A stretch of DNA of 64,000 bases from an uncultured Halieaceae bacterium (GTDB lineage Bacteria > Pseudomonadota > Gammaproteobacteria > Pseudomonadales > Halieaceae), in the NCBI GenBank assembly GCA_938074045.1, contig CALJGI010000004.1, positions 186,001 through 250,000 on the forward strand, read 5' to 3'. The notes beneath the pieces were generated by a model. It was not told the DNA's origin and did not search any database. It saw nothing but the letters and a program-made list of their open reading frames with translations. Below, one piece after another: positions 53,356-62,583 of the stretch (position 1 is the stretch's first letter; the number at the start of each line of letters is the position of its first letter). A program made the position numbers and the translations under genes.

Positions 53356-53431
53356 TAATACTTGTCTCAGGGGAAGGATGAGACAATGGGGGGCATGGAG
53401 TATGCTTCCCCAACCGCAGCAAAGGTGCTGC
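53324..53431 (-). ncRNA. Candidate structured sRNA at the polA-engB locus (Spot 42/ErsA position)
   Basis: Read on the polA strand, the gap folds into four successive hairpins: GCAGCA/TGCTGC (53416-53431), GGGG-AA-GCAT/ATGC-CCCC (53389-53411), TGTCTCA/TGAGACA (53363-53385, loop TCCTTCCCC) and a terminator stem (53328-53355) followed by GCTTTTTA. The pyrimidine-rich loop is complementary to Shine-Dalgarno-like sequence. Spot 42 in enterics and ErsA in Pseudomonas lie at the same place, just after polA and facing engB. The 5' end is unknown and no good promoter is evident, so it could also be processed from the polA transcript. The hairpins are seen; the RNA is inferred. Confidence 0.55.
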
Positions 53432-53475
53432 TGTTTACTGAGACCCACCTGGGCTACAAAAGTTCCAATTGACGT

Positions 53476-56187
53476 TCAGTGCGCCTCGTCCCAGTTATCC
53501 CCGATCCCGGCTTCCACCAGCAATGGCACATTAAGTTCAGCTGCACCCGACATCAGTGAACACACTTTTTCGCTGACGGCGTTGACCTCGCTCTCCGGCA
53601 CCTCAAATACCAGCTCATCATGCACCTGCATAATCATTCTTGCACCCGATTCACCAGTCTGCTGCCATTGACTAACCGTGATCATGGCTCGTTTTATAAT
53701 ATCCGCTGCTGTGCCCTGCATGGGCGCATTGATCGCCGTGCGCTCAGCGGCCTGTACCCGCATCTTGTTGGGTGAGTTTATCTCGCGCAAGTACAGTCGC
53801 CGCCCAAACAGCGTTTCGACGTACCCCTGCTCCGCCGCCAGCTTCCGGGTGTCATCCATGTAGGATTGCACACCAGGATACCGATCGAAGTACAGATCAA
53901 TGTATTCCTGTGCCTCTCCGCGCCCGACATGAAGCTGACGCCCCAGGCCAAAGGCGGACATGCCATAGATAAGGCCAAAGTTAATGGCCTTGGCCTTGCG
54001 TCTTTGATCCGCTGTCACCTGATCCAGATCTGCTCCAAACACCTCGGCTGCCGTCGCGCTGTGCACATCAAGCCCGCGGGCAAAGGCGTCGAGTAAACCT
54101 GTGTCGCCGGACAGATGAGCCATGATTCGCAGCTCAATTTGAGAGTAATCGGCCGCAAGGATTTTATGGCCTGCTGGCGCAATAAAGGCCTTGCGAATCC
54201 GACGCCCCTCCTCGGTCCGAATGGGAATATTCTGCAGGTTGGGATCTGCTGATGACAGACGTCCGGTCGCCGCTACCGCCTGATGATAGGAGGTGTGTAT
54301 TCGCCCGGTACGCGGATTGATCATATCAGGCAGCTTGTCCGTGTACGTGGATTTGAGCTTGCTGAGACTGCGGTATTCCATCAGCAGACGCGGAAGCGGG
54401 TAGTCGTGGGCGAGCTCTGCCAACACTTCTTCAGCCGTAGAAGGAGCCCCTTTGGGTGTTTTTCGTAATACGGGTATCTCCAGCTTTTCAAACAGGATGC
54501 GGCCGAGCTGTTTTGGAGAACCGAGATTGAACGATTCTCCAGCCATGTCGTGGGCCTCCCCTTCCAGCTCGGCAATCCGCTGCCCCAGTTCTTCACTCTG
54601 CCGCCGCAACAGCCCGGCATCCACCAGTGCTCCTTGTCGCTCGATGTCTGACAACACAGATATTAGCGGCAATTCAATGTCTTCAAAAACCGCTCGGGGT
54701 CCCGCTTCCTGCGCTAGCCTGGGCCAGAGAGCGTGATGCAGGCGCAAGGTGATATCTGCATCCTCAGCCGCATAAGGCCCCGCCTCCTCCAGCTTGATCT
54801 GATTGAAGGTCAGCTGCTTGGCACCCTTGCCTGCAATATCTTCAAAATGTATGTTTTCATGGGAGAGAAACTTGAGCGCAAGACTATCCATATCGTGCCG
54901 GGTGGCCGTTGAATCGCTGACATAAGATTCCAACATGGTATCAAAGGCGATGCCACGCAGTTCAATTCCGTGGTTGGCCAATACACTACGATCGTATTTT
55001 AGGTTCTGACCGACCTTGGCTTGATTGGCGTCCTCCAGCAAGGGCTGGAGTTCGGCCCACACCGCCTCCTCACTCAATTGCTCAGGAGCACCAATGTAAT
55101 CATGGCCAAAGGGCAGGTAGGCACCCTCACCTTCAACCACGGCAAAAGAGACGCCCACAACTCGCGCCTCCATATAATCCAAACTGGTGGTCTCGGTGTC
55201 GAAGGCAAACAAATCGGAAGCACGCAGTTTCTCTATCCATGACTGCAGCTGTGAAGCCTCCAGAATAACGTCATACTCTGTGGCAATCTCGGGTACGGCG
55301 GTGACGCCGTCACCCGCCCCAGCCATCACCTCCTTTACCCAGGTACCGAACTCCATTTCTGTAAAATAAGTAAGTAATCGATCACTGTCTGGCTCGTTAT
55401 TTTCCAGCGCTTCAAGTGTCTCTTCAAGTTCTACATCGACCTTGATGGTAGCGAGCTCATAGGAGAGGTAAGCCTCCTCTCGATGTGCAACAAGCTTGGC
55501 CGCCATCTTTTTAGCGCCTCTGAAGTCCAGTTCGGCGATCTCGTCCAGACGCTCATAGATGCTGTCCAGTCCCCCAAGGCCCTGCAGCAATCCAAGGGCA
55601 GATTTCTCACCAACACCGGGCACGCCCGGGATGTTATCTACCTTGTCCCCCGTGAGTGCGAGGAAATCGATGATAAGGGTGGGTGGAATTCCAAACTTTC
55701 GTTCAACACCCGTCGGATCCATCGTGGTATCGGTCATAGTGTTGACTAGCGTTACGTAGTCGTTGACCAGCTGCGCCATATCCTTGTCGCCGGTTGACAC
55801 GACCACCTTGCGCTTCTGCTCCGTGGCCATGCGTGCATAGGTGCCAATTACATCGTCAGCCTCCACACCCGGTACCGAAATCAAAGGCAGGCCCATTGCC
55901 TTGATGATGCCGTGTATGGGTTCAATCTGCGCCCTCAATTCATCCGGCATGGACGGCCTGTTGGCCTTGTATTCGGGGTAGATTTCATCGCGGAAAGTTT
56001 TTCCCTTGGCATCAAAAATCACCACGACGGGGCTGTCGGGGTAATCCTTCACGAGCCGCCGAATCATATTAATCACTCCTTTCACAGCACCCGTGGGTTG
56101 ACCTGAGGTTGTGGTCAGGCTGGGCATCGCATGAAAGGCGCGATAGAGGTAAGAGGAACCGTCAACCAGGACGACGGGCGCGCTCAT
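53476..56187 (-). CDS. polA: DNA polymerase I
   Basis: PolA fills gaps and removes RNA primers. The 903-residue protein has all three parts: the 5'-3' exonuclease (residues 1-290, with [20 protein letters not shown]), the 3'-5' proofreading domain with its acidic ligands still present ([15 protein letters not shown] near 320), and the polymerase with motif [15 protein letters not shown], motif [17 protein letters not shown] and motif [12 protein letters not shown]. It lies alone, convergent with engB. Confidence 0.96.
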   Translation of the reverse strand: MSAPVVLVDGSSYLYRAFHAMPSLTTTSGQPTGAVKGVINMIRRLVKDYPDSPVVVIFDAKGKTFRDEIYPEYKANRPSMPDELRAQIEPIHGIIKAMGLPLISVPGVEADDVIGTYARMATEQKRKVVVSTGDKDMAQLVNDYVTLVNTMTDTTMDPTGVERKFGIPPTLIIDFLALTGDKVDNIPGVPGVGEKSALGLLQGLGGLDSIYERLDEIAELDFRGAKKMAAKLVAHREEAYLSYELATIKVDVELEETLEALENNEPDSDRLLTYFTEMEFGTWVKEVMAGAGDGVTAVPEIATEYDVILEASQLQSWIEKLRASDLFAFDTETTSLDYMEARVVGVSFAVVEGEGAYLPFGHDYIGAPEQLSEEAVWAELQPLLEDANQAKVGQNLKYDRSVLANHGIELRGIAFDTMLESYVSDSTATRHDMDSLALKFLSHENIHFEDIAGKGAKQLTFNQIKLEEAGPYAAEDADITLRLHHALWPRLAQEAGPRAVFEDIELPLISVLSDIERQGALVDAGLLRRQSEELGQRIAELEGEAHDMAGESFNLGSPKQLGRILFEKLEIPVLRKTPKGAPSTAEEVLAELAHDYPLPRLLMEYRSLSKLKSTYTDKLPDMINPRTGRIHTSYHQAVAATGRLSSADPNLQNIPIRTEEGRRIRKAFIAPAGHKILAADYSQIELRIMAHLSGDTGLLDAFARGLDVHSATAAEVFGADLDQVTADQRRKAKAINFGLIYGMSAFGLGRQLHVGRGEAQEYIDLYFDRYPGVQSYMDDTRKLAAEQGYVETLFGRRLYLREINSPNKMRVQAAERTAINAPMQGTAADIIKRAMITVSQWQQTGESGARMIMQVHDELVFEVPESEVNAVSEKVCSLMSGAAELNVPLLVEAGIGDNWDEAH

Positions 56188-56272
56188 AGAGTTTCCATTT
56201 GTGTTCCAGCTACTGGAGCCAGGATTGTGCAGGTTGCAGCATTAAACCCCATTGCCTGCGAAATTTCTATTT

Positions 56273-57127
56273 TCAGCGTTTCCCGGCCGCAGTCCGCTTG
56301 CCACACAGGCTCAACCGGTCAACGACCTCTTCCATGAGCTCAAAATAGGATTCTGGTACCGTTTCAGGCGCTCCAAGCAGGGGGCTAACCTCAACTGTAA
56401 GTGTGTACTGACTTACTTTTAGTGTTTTCAGTAGACCAGATGGTAAAGTGGGGTCGGTCACAACACAATCAACCTCGCCTTCGGCGAGGATTCGGGACAC
56501 CTCAAGGCTGGTTTTCACGCTGGCCTGTCGTGCGTGTCCGGGTAACAATACAATGCCCTCGGGTAGCCCATATTGTCGTGCAAGCGAGGTGAAGCTATCG
56601 TGATGATAAACCAGATTAAGGTCTCTCAACGACCCAAGTTGAGCTCGACTATCCTCGTCAAGAACCCTCAATCTTCGCTCAAATTCCTTTAAATTATCGG
56701 TAAATTGGCGGGAAAATTGAGGAAACCTGCCTTTCAGGGCGTCTGCAATTCGAACGGCCATGGTCCGCACGGCGATCGGGTCCAGCCAGGCGTGCGGGCT
56801 CTCTCTGGCATGCCCCAGGGTCTCTCCAGCTACCAGAGGCACGCTCTTGTCATTGCTTGCAAGAACCCGGCGCAGCGTGGCTTCGAGATCAGGCCCCATC
56901 CAGAAGACAAGGTCCGCCTCGGCCAGCCGTTGTCGATCAGACATAGAGAGGGCATAGTAATGGGGGGATGATCCTGGTGACATCAAAACGGCGTTATCCA
57001 GGTCATCACCTGCTATCTCTTTGACTATTAATTGTACAGGTAAGATAGTACTAACTAACTTTTGCGCCCATACGGGATTTACGCAAAGTATAAGAAACAG
57101 GGTGGTCGTGAATTTGCTGACAGGCAT
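56273..57127 (-). CDS. znuA: Zinc ABC transporter periplasmic binding protein ZnuA
   Basis: ZnuA captures zinc in the periplasm for ZnuBC. The 284-residue precursor has a signal peptide (cleavage after NPVWA, residue 21). Zinc ligands fall in SPHYYALSMSD (His near 56), ESPHAWLDP (His near 112) and YHHDSFTSL (His near 175). The His-rich loop of many ZnuA proteins is absent; the charged tail of ZnuC is His-rich instead. It is divergent from zur with a Zur box between them. Confidence 0.92.
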   Translation of the reverse strand: MPVSKFTTTLFLILCVNPVWAQKLVSTILPVQLIVKEIAGDDLDNAVLMSPGSSPHYYALSMSDRQRLAEADLVFWMGPDLEATLRRVLASNDKSVPLVAGETLGHARESPHAWLDPIAVRTMAVRIADALKGRFPQFSRQFTDNLKEFERRLRVLDEDSRAQLGSLRDLNLVYHHDSFTSLARQYGLPEGIVLLPGHARQASVKTSLEVSRILAEGEVDCVVTDPTLPSGLLKTLKVSQYTLTVEVSPLLGAPETVPESYFELMEEVVDRLSLCGKRTAAGKR

Positions 57128-57151
57128 TTGGTAGTGGTCAATCGAAACGTA

Positions 57152-57168
57152 ACGTTATAGTATAACAT
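57152..57168. promoter_or_regulatory. Zur box shared by znuA and zur-znuC-znuB
   Basis: The palindrome GTTATA-G-TATAAC (57154-57166), extended by matching AT-rich flanks, matches the gammaproteobacterial Zur operator. It lies in the 70-bp gap between the two divergent transcripts, close to both starts, so zinc-loaded Zur would shut both down at once. Confidence 0.85.
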
Positions 57169-57197
57169 TTTCACTTGTTGAATCCAGCCAGCACTCC

Positions 57198-57707
57198 ATG
57201 TCAGTACACTCGGAAGACAATCAGGCGTTTATCGATCACGATCACAGCCATTGCATCGAAGATGCCCTGGTGGCGGCCAGAGCCGTGTGTGCGACCAATG
57301 GCGCTCGCTTTACACGTCTGCGAGAACAGGTATTAACCATTATCTGGGCCAGTCACCAGCCGATAGGTGCTTACGCCATATTGGAGCTGCTGCTGGCCGC
57401 CAACCCCGGACAGCGCAAACCAGCACCGCCCACGGTTTACAGAGCCCTGGACTTTTTGTTACAGCAGGGCCTGGTACATCGCATCAACTCACTGAATGCC
57501 TACATAGGCTGCACGCATCCCGGGAGTGCTCATCACAGCCAGTTTTTAATCTGCACTGAATGCTCAACCGCCAGGGAGTTTGACGCCGGCCTGCCCGCAC
57601 AGCTAGTCCACGAAGCCGCTGGGGCGGACTTTCAGATAGCCAGTGTGCTGCTGGAAGTTACGGGGCTCTGTCCACAGTGTGCGACCGGACGGAGTCAGCA
57701 CGGGTGA
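57198..57707 (+). CDS. zur: Zinc uptake regulator Zur (Fur family)
   Basis: The 169-residue Fur-family repressor has the winged helix (RFTRLREQVLTIIWASHQPI, KPAPPTVYRALDFLLQQGLV) and a dimerisation domain with the structural zinc site CTEC and CPQC, and HHSQF for the regulatory site. The assignment to Zur rather than Fur rests on the sequence type and on its place beside znuA and znuC. Its stop overlaps the znuC start (GTGA). Confidence 0.93.
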   Translation: MSVHSEDNQAFIDHDHSHCIEDALVAARAVCATNGARFTRLREQVLTIIWASHQPIGAYAILELLLAANPGQRKPAPPTVYRALDFLLQQGLVHRINSLNAYIGCTHPGSAHHSQFLICTECSTAREFDAGLPAQLVHEAAGADFQIASVLLEVTGLCPQCATGRSQHG

Positions 57708-58447
57708 GTCAGCTTATTCAGTGCCACAACCTGAGCTTTGCAGCGGCGGGTCGCACTATCCTTCAGAATGTAGACCTGACCATTTCAGCCGGAGAGATTG
57801 TCAGTCTGATTGGTCCCAACGGGGCAGGGAAAACAACCCTGATACGCTGCCTTCTCGGGCTTGAAGCCACTGCCTCCGGAACTATCACCCGCAGCCCTGA
57901 GCTACGGGTCGGGTATATGCCACAACGACTGCAGACAGATCCAAGTCTGCCACTGACCGTAATGCGCTTCTTGAAACTGGCAGAGCAACCCCGCGACACA
58001 CCGGCAAATGCGCTGGCTGAAACTGGAGCCATGCATCTGGCAGAACGAGCACTATCCGCCCTGTCAGGCGGTGAATTACAACGGGTTCTATTGGCTCGGG
58101 CACTGTTGCGGGAGCCCGACTTGCTGGTTCTTGACGAGCCGGCCCAAGGCGTAGATATAGGCGGGCAGGAAGACCTGTATCGGCTAATTGGAAAAATTCG
58201 CGATCGGCTGGGATGTGGCGTTCTGCTCATTTCTCATGACCTCCATCTGGTAATGGCAAGCACCGATCACGTGGTGTGCCTGAACCAACACGTATGCTGT
58301 CACGGCCACCCACAGATGGTCAGCGCAGACCCAGCCTATCTGGAGTTGTTTGGCGAACATCAGCGTGCTGCGCTGGTGCCATACGCACATCATCACGATC
58401 ACGATCACGACGCTCACGGCGATGTGATCAAGAAGACGACGGGGTAG
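57704..58447 (+). CDS. znuC: Zinc ABC transporter ATPase ZnuC
   Basis: The 247-residue ATPase drives zinc import. I start it at the GTG at 57704, which overlaps the zur stop. Walker A is GPNGAGKTTL, the signature is LSGGELQRV, Walker B LLVLDEP and the switch His is in ISHDLHLVM. The C-terminus ends with a HHHDHDHDAHGD run that may bind zinc and take the place of the missing ZnuA His loop. Cytoplasmic face of the inner membrane. Confidence 0.93.
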   Translation: MSQLIQCHNLSFAAAGRTILQNVDLTISAGEIVSLIGPNGAGKTTLIRCLLGLEATASGTITRSPELRVGYMPQRLQTDPSLPLTVMRFLKLAEQPRDTPANALAETGAMHLAERALSALSGGELQRVLLARALLREPDLLVLDEPAQGVDIGGQEDLYRLIGKIRDRLGCGVLLISHDLHLVMASTDHVVCLNQHVCCHGHPQMVSADPAYLELFGEHQRAALVPYAHHHDHDHDAHGDVIKKTTG

Positions 58448-58451
58448 GGCG

Positions 58452-59249
58452 ATGCCAGAATTTTTATGGCATGCGGTGATCGCGGGCTCTATGGTAGGCA
58501 TGATTGCCGGGCCATTGGGTTCCTATATTGTGTGGCAGAGAATGTCTTTTTTTGGTGACACGCTGGCACATTCGGCCCTGCTGGGCATAGCACTGGGACT
58601 ACTCTCGGGCGTAGCCTCCGGCTTGGCTGTGCTGATTTGTTGTGCCCTGGTAGCCGTCGCACTCGTTTACCTACGCGGCCAGTCTCGTCTGAATCAGGAT
58701 AGCTTGTTGGCCATTATCGCCCACAGCTCACTTGCTCTGGGATTGGTTGTGGTCAGCTTCTCAGCAAAGAACTCTGTGGATTTGTCGGCTTTTTTGTTCG
58801 GCGACATTCTTGCTGTGACCCGTGCAGACCTTATTACCATTGCCACCAGCGTTGTAATATGCGGCGTTATCCTCTGGCGGTACTGGAACAAGCTGCTGGC
58901 GGTGACGGTTCATCCCGAGCTCGCCGAGGTTGAAGGGCTGCCGGTGCATTCACTGCGACTTACTCTTGCGCTCATGGTTGCTCTGCTGGTCGCCGCTGCC
59001 ATGAAAATCGTCGGCGTGCTCCTGATAACGGCCTTGCTGATCATCCCGGCCTCCAGTGCTGGAAATCTGGCGCGATCCCCGGAGCACATGGCAATAATCG
59101 CGAGTGTTGTTGCCACGCTATCTGTTCTAGTCGGTTTGGGTTTTTCCTGGTCAGCAGATACGCCTGCCGGGCCATCCATCGTGGTGGCAGCAACTCTGAT
59201 ATTTGTCGCGACCCTGTTTGCGGGTCCAGCGAAAAACAGGGCAGGGTAG
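58452..59249 (+). CDS. znuB: Zinc ABC transporter permease ZnuB
   Basis: The 265-residue inner-membrane protein has about eight hydrophobic segments and the ABC-3 family motifs: GPLGSYIVWQRMSFFGDTLA near residue 20, HSALLGIALG, and VGVLLITALLIIPASSAGNL near 180. It completes the ZnuABC importer. The ATG lies 4 bp after the znuC stop, the end of the zur-znuC-znuB operon. Confidence 0.94.
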   Translation: MPEFLWHAVIAGSMVGMIAGPLGSYIVWQRMSFFGDTLAHSALLGIALGLLSGVASGLAVLICCALVAVALVYLRGQSRLNQDSLLAIIAHSSLALGLVVVSFSAKNSVDLSAFLFGDILAVTRADLITIATSVVICGVILWRYWNKLLAVTVHPELAEVEGLPVHSLRLTLALMVALLVAAAMKIVGVLLITALLIIPASSAGNLARSPEHMAIIASVVATLSVLVGLGFSWSADTPAGPSIVVAATLIFVATLFAGPAKNRAG

Positions 59250-59258
59250 GGCGAGCTG

Positions 59259-59981
59259 TTAGTGGGTCTTTCTTATTGAGCGATATGTGAGCTTGAGTTT
59301 ACCCAAGTCATGCGGCGCTTTGAAAAACCCCTGATAGTGCCCATTGGGATTGATAAGGGCGATACTGGCACCGTGGTCCATGGTGTAATTGTCCCCATCA
59401 TCGATCAAAACCTTTCTGAACGGGGTATTTAGTCCGGTAGCCAGACGGTGGATATCAAGGTAGTCCCCTGTCACGCCGATAAAATCCGTATTGAAATAAG
59501 GTACATATTCCGTCAGCACCTCCGGCGTGTCACGAACCGGATCAACGGTTACCAAAACTACCCGGGTATCTGAACGCGTCTCCTCAGGCAGTTGTAAATA
59601 AAGTTCGTTGAGCAAAGACATTGTTGTGGGGCAGACATCGGGGCAGTGAGTGAAGCCAAAAAACACCAGCGACCACGCCCCCTGAAAACTCTCGACGGTA
59701 AAGGGCTGCCCATGGTGGTCAGCCAGGTTGAAAGGTTTGAGCACGCGGGGCTCATCAAACACATAGGCACCGTTGAGTTTGAGTTCACTGGCGCGCAGCA
59801 CCCGTGGTTGTTCAATTTTGTATACGAATGAGGCGACAACAAAACCCACCAACACCAGCATGCCAATAACCGTGCGACGAATGCCCCGGCGGGTCGCATC
59901 GCTGGGACCACCAGTTACTTCTTTGTCCACTGCTGCGCTCTCAGGTCCGGTTGCTGGCCCACTCCCACTACTATCATCCAT
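59259..59981 (-). CDS. SCO1/SenC/PrrC family copper chaperone
   Basis: SCO proteins deliver copper to the CuA site of cytochrome c oxidase. The 240-residue protein has one membrane anchor (about 37-58) and a thioredoxin-fold periplasmic domain with the copper site FTHCPDVCPTT (CxxxC) and the His in MDHGASIALINP. The ATG at 59981 overlaps the stop of ctaB (TGATG); the GTG one codon earlier is a possible alternative. It is the last gene of the haem A/oxidase assembly run. Confidence 0.92.
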   Translation of the reverse strand: MDDSSGSGPATGPESAAVDKEVTGGPSDATRRGIRRTVIGMLVLVGFVVASFVYKIEQPRVLRASELKLNGAYVFDEPRVLKPFNLADHHGQPFTVESFQGAWSLVFFGFTHCPDVCPTTMSLLNELYLQLPEETRSDTRVVLVTVDPVRDTPEVLTEYVPYFNTDFIGVTGDYLDIHRLATGLNTPFRKVLIDDGDNYTMDHGASIALINPNGHYQGFFKAPHDLGKLKLTYRSIRKTH

Positions 59982-60898
59982 CACGAACTCCCATACCCTG
60001 GAATGGGCAATAGGTAGTGATCCAGCAGCATAATAAGAAATAGCCCCATGAGATAAACAATGGAATAGCGAAAGGTATCCATAGCCGCAGAGGGATTGCG
60101 CCCGAGATACAGCACAATGGACCAGTACAAAAACCCGAGCCCCAACACCACCGCCCCTAACAAATAAAGCTCTGATGACATCCGCGTGGCGTAAGGAAGC
60201 AGCGTGATCGCGAACATGATCAGCGTGTAAAGCAGAATGTGCAGCTTGGTATATTGCTCGCCGTGGGTGACTGGCAGCATGGGAATATCCACGGCGGCAT
60301 ACTCATCCTTGCGATGCACGGCCAGCGCCCAGAAATGGGGCGGGGTCCAGGCAAAGATTATCAGTACCAGCAACAACCCGTGGCCATGTATTTCATTAGT
60401 GACTGCGGTCCAACCAAGCAAAGGGGGTGCCGCACCAGCCAGGCCGCCGATAACAATATTCTGTGGTGTCGCGCGCTTCAGGAACAAGGTATAGATAAAA
60501 GCATAGCCCACCAGTGAGGCCAGTGTCAGCCAGGCCGTCAAAACATTGATCTGGGTAACCAGAATCCAGGTCCCGATCGCGGCCAGCAGAAAGGCAAATA
60601 TGGCAGCACTCTGCGGGCTGACCCGGCCCTGTGCTACGGGTCTGTCCCGCGTACGGGCCATCTTCAGATCGACCCGCTGGTCAACGAGGTGATTCACCGC
60701 TGCCGCTGCCCCGGCGCACAGCGCAATACCCAGATTTCCCAGAATCAGAACTTTCAGGGGGACGGCACCCGGTACCGCCATGAACATGCCTATCACGGCC
60801 GTTAAAATCATCAGAGCTACAACCCGCGGTTTGGTCAGCTCATAGTAATCTCGCCAACCCGCGGCAGCGTTGTTGGGCATATCAAGCGGATCAGTCAT
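59981..60898 (-). CDS. ctaB: Protohaem IX farnesyltransferase (haem O synthase)
   Basis: CtaB (CyoE) attaches a farnesyl group to haem b. The 305-residue inner-membrane protein has about nine transmembrane segments and the prenyltransferase motif NHLVDQRVDLKMARTRDRP (NxxxDxxxD...R), with a second acidic motif around HRKDEYAAVDIPMLP. It overlaps ctaA upstream by 8 bases and the SCO gene downstream, so the three are probably co-translated. Confidence 0.95.
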   Translation of the reverse strand: MTDPLDMPNNAAAGWRDYYELTKPRVVALMILTAVIGMFMAVPGAVPLKVLILGNLGIALCAGAAAAVNHLVDQRVDLKMARTRDRPVAQGRVSPQSAAIFAFLLAAIGTWILVTQINVLTAWLTLASLVGYAFIYTLFLKRATPQNIVIGGLAGAAPPLLGWTAVTNEIHGHGLLLVLIIFAWTPPHFWALAVHRKDEYAAVDIPMLPVTHGEQYTKLHILLYTLIMFAITLLPYATRMSSELYLLGAVVLGLGFLYWSIVLYLGRNPSAAMDTFRYSIVYLMGLFLIMLLDHYLLPIPGYGSS

Positions 60899-61925
60899 GG
60901 CTCACCGCTCGCACGGTAGCCACCCGATGCACAATGGTGATCAGGCAGAGCGCGAGGAGGGCGCCGACCAGGTTGTGGGCGACCGCCACACTCACTGGAA
61001 AACGAAACCAGATATTGCCGATGCCCAGCATGACCTGCAGCAAGAGCACTGCAGCCGTTACCTGCGCCAAAAAAACGCTATTGCCCACCCGGGCTCGATA
61101 AACCCGGGCACAAACAAACAGAACAAAGCATAGAGTGACGATAGCGCCAATCCTGTGTGCCATATGAATAGCAACCCTGGCTTCGTTAGTCATCAGCCCC
61201 CCGAGGTAGTTGGGGCCGATGGTCTGAAACAAATTGAAACCATTGGCAAAATCCATGGGTGGTAACCACTGCGCCTGACAGGTCGGCAGGTCCGGACAGG
61301 CAACTGCCGCATAGTTGGATGTCGTCCACCCGCCAAGTGCTATCTGTATCGCCACCACAGCCAATCCCAAATAAACCCACGGCCTCAGTGCAATGGCCTT
61401 TTGGTATTGATTGGCAGGTAATACCCAGTAACTGTTGTTTAATCGTAAAGTCAGTATCCAAAGCAGCCCCAATGTAGTGAAACCACTAAGCAGGTGGAGC
61501 GTTACCACCTGTGGCCACAATTTTAATGTGACTGTCCACATGCCAAACATGCCCTGGAGAATGACGAAGCACAGCAAAAATAGCGGCAGCTTGATGGGCT
61601 GCGTCGGCCCTCGATGACGCCAGGCCAGCGCGACAAGCCCAATAGCCAGCAATCCCAGCGTCGTCGCAAAATAGCGGTGCACCATTTCTGGCCAGGTTTT
61701 ATCGGTCTCTACCGGAGCGTCCGGATAAGCCATATTGGCCTGTGCAATTTCGTCCGCACTATCAGGCCACAAAACATGTCCATAGCAGCCAGGCCAGTCA
61801 GGACAACCCAGACCAGCATCCACCAGTCGAGTGAAAGCACCCCAAATAATCACACAGATGGTGAGGATGACACCGCAAAGCGCCAGTCGGAATGTTGGTT
61901 TACGTTTTTCGGGCGTGTTAAACAT
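60891..61925 (-). CDS. ctaA: Haem A synthase
   Basis: CtaA (COX15) oxidises haem O to haem A. The 344-residue inner-membrane protein has eight transmembrane segments in two similar halves; conserved His are visible in WPEMVHRYFATTLGLL, TLHLLSGFTTLG, HMAHRIGAIVTL and AHNLVGALLAL. A Cys pair lies in each loop after the first helix of the half (GCPDWPGCYG and ACPDLPTCQA), typical of the B. subtilis and proteobacterial types. Haem A here serves the oxidase encoded to the right. Confidence 0.95.
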   Translation of the reverse strand: MFNTPEKRKPTFRLALCGVILTICVIIWGAFTRLVDAGLGCPDWPGCYGHVLWPDSADEIAQANMAYPDAPVETDKTWPEMVHRYFATTLGLLAIGLVALAWRHRGPTQPIKLPLFLLCFVILQGMFGMWTVTLKLWPQVVTLHLLSGFTTLGLLWILTLRLNNSYWVLPANQYQKAIALRPWVYLGLAVVAIQIALGGWTTSNYAAVACPDLPTCQAQWLPPMDFANGFNLFQTIGPNYLGGLMTNEARVAIHMAHRIGAIVTLCFVLFVCARVYRARVGNSVFLAQVTAAVLLLQVMLGIGNIWFRFPVSVAVAHNLVGALLALCLITIVHRVATVRAVSHD

Positions 61926-61927
61926 AT

Positions 61928-62575
61928 TCAGGGAAGACCTTCCTCGCTGGTATTTTTTAGCAGAAACTTCAAATCGCCGATGGAATCCTTGTAGCTATTG
62001 TCCGCTGTGTAAAGCATCATGATCCAGCCCATCGGATCTATCACCCACCAGGTGCCGGGCTCCAGAATGCGGCCTTCCAGGCGCGCCTGGGCAACCAATG
62101 AGGCGAATTTGTCGCGGGATGCTACCACAGTTTGCAAATCGGGGTGACTGTCGCCAATCAGGGCCTCTGTCTCGCGCAGTAGCGGTGCTCCCAGATTGAG
62201 GTACCAGCGTCGGACCCGTAACCCATCCCCCCCGAGGGCGAGCCGCACCTGTCGGGTCAGGTATAGCGTCTCAGCACATTCAGCATTGCATTGCTCTGTC
62301 GCCGGAACCACCAACGTCCAGAGTCGTGGCAGTTCAGCAAACCGCAGCTCTTCTCCGTCAATCTGTCGCAGGGGCAGGTCTTCAACGGACATCATTGGTC
62401 GCACCAGTATGCCGCGATTAGCTGTTCCCAGCATGCCGACCAGATCGAGTTCCCCCCGGGCAACAAAAACCCACAGCCACGTAGCGGCCAACATGACCAG
62501 CAGCGGAACGCCGCCAATCAGCATGAGAGTCAGTCGATTCCAGCCCCTTGATGATTTTTTCTGATGATCACTCAT
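61928..62575 (-). CDS. Cytochrome oxidase cluster membrane protein with SCO-like Cys pair
   Basis: The 215-residue protein begins at the ATG at 62575. It has one N-terminal membrane helix (about 15-38), then a soluble domain where TEQCNAECAETLYLTRQVRL has a C-x3-C pair in the position of the SCO copper site, and GTWWVIDPMGWIMMLY near the end resembles the last strand of a thioredoxin fold. Genes of this kind stand between SURF1 and ctaA in Pseudomonas too and are listed as hypothetical. A role in copper or thiol handling during oxidase assembly is an inference. Confidence 0.75.
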   Translation of the reverse strand: MSDHQKKSSRGWNRLTLMLIGGVPLLVMLAATWLWVFVARGELDLVGMLGTANRGILVRPMMSVEDLPLRQIDGEELRFAELPRLWTLVVPATEQCNAECAETLYLTRQVRLALGGDGLRVRRWYLNLGAPLLRETEALIGDSHPDLQTVVASRDKFASLVAQARLEGRILEPGTWWVIDPMGWIMMLYTADNSYKDSIGDLKFLLKNTSEEGLP

Positions 62576-62583
62576 GTGCTTCT

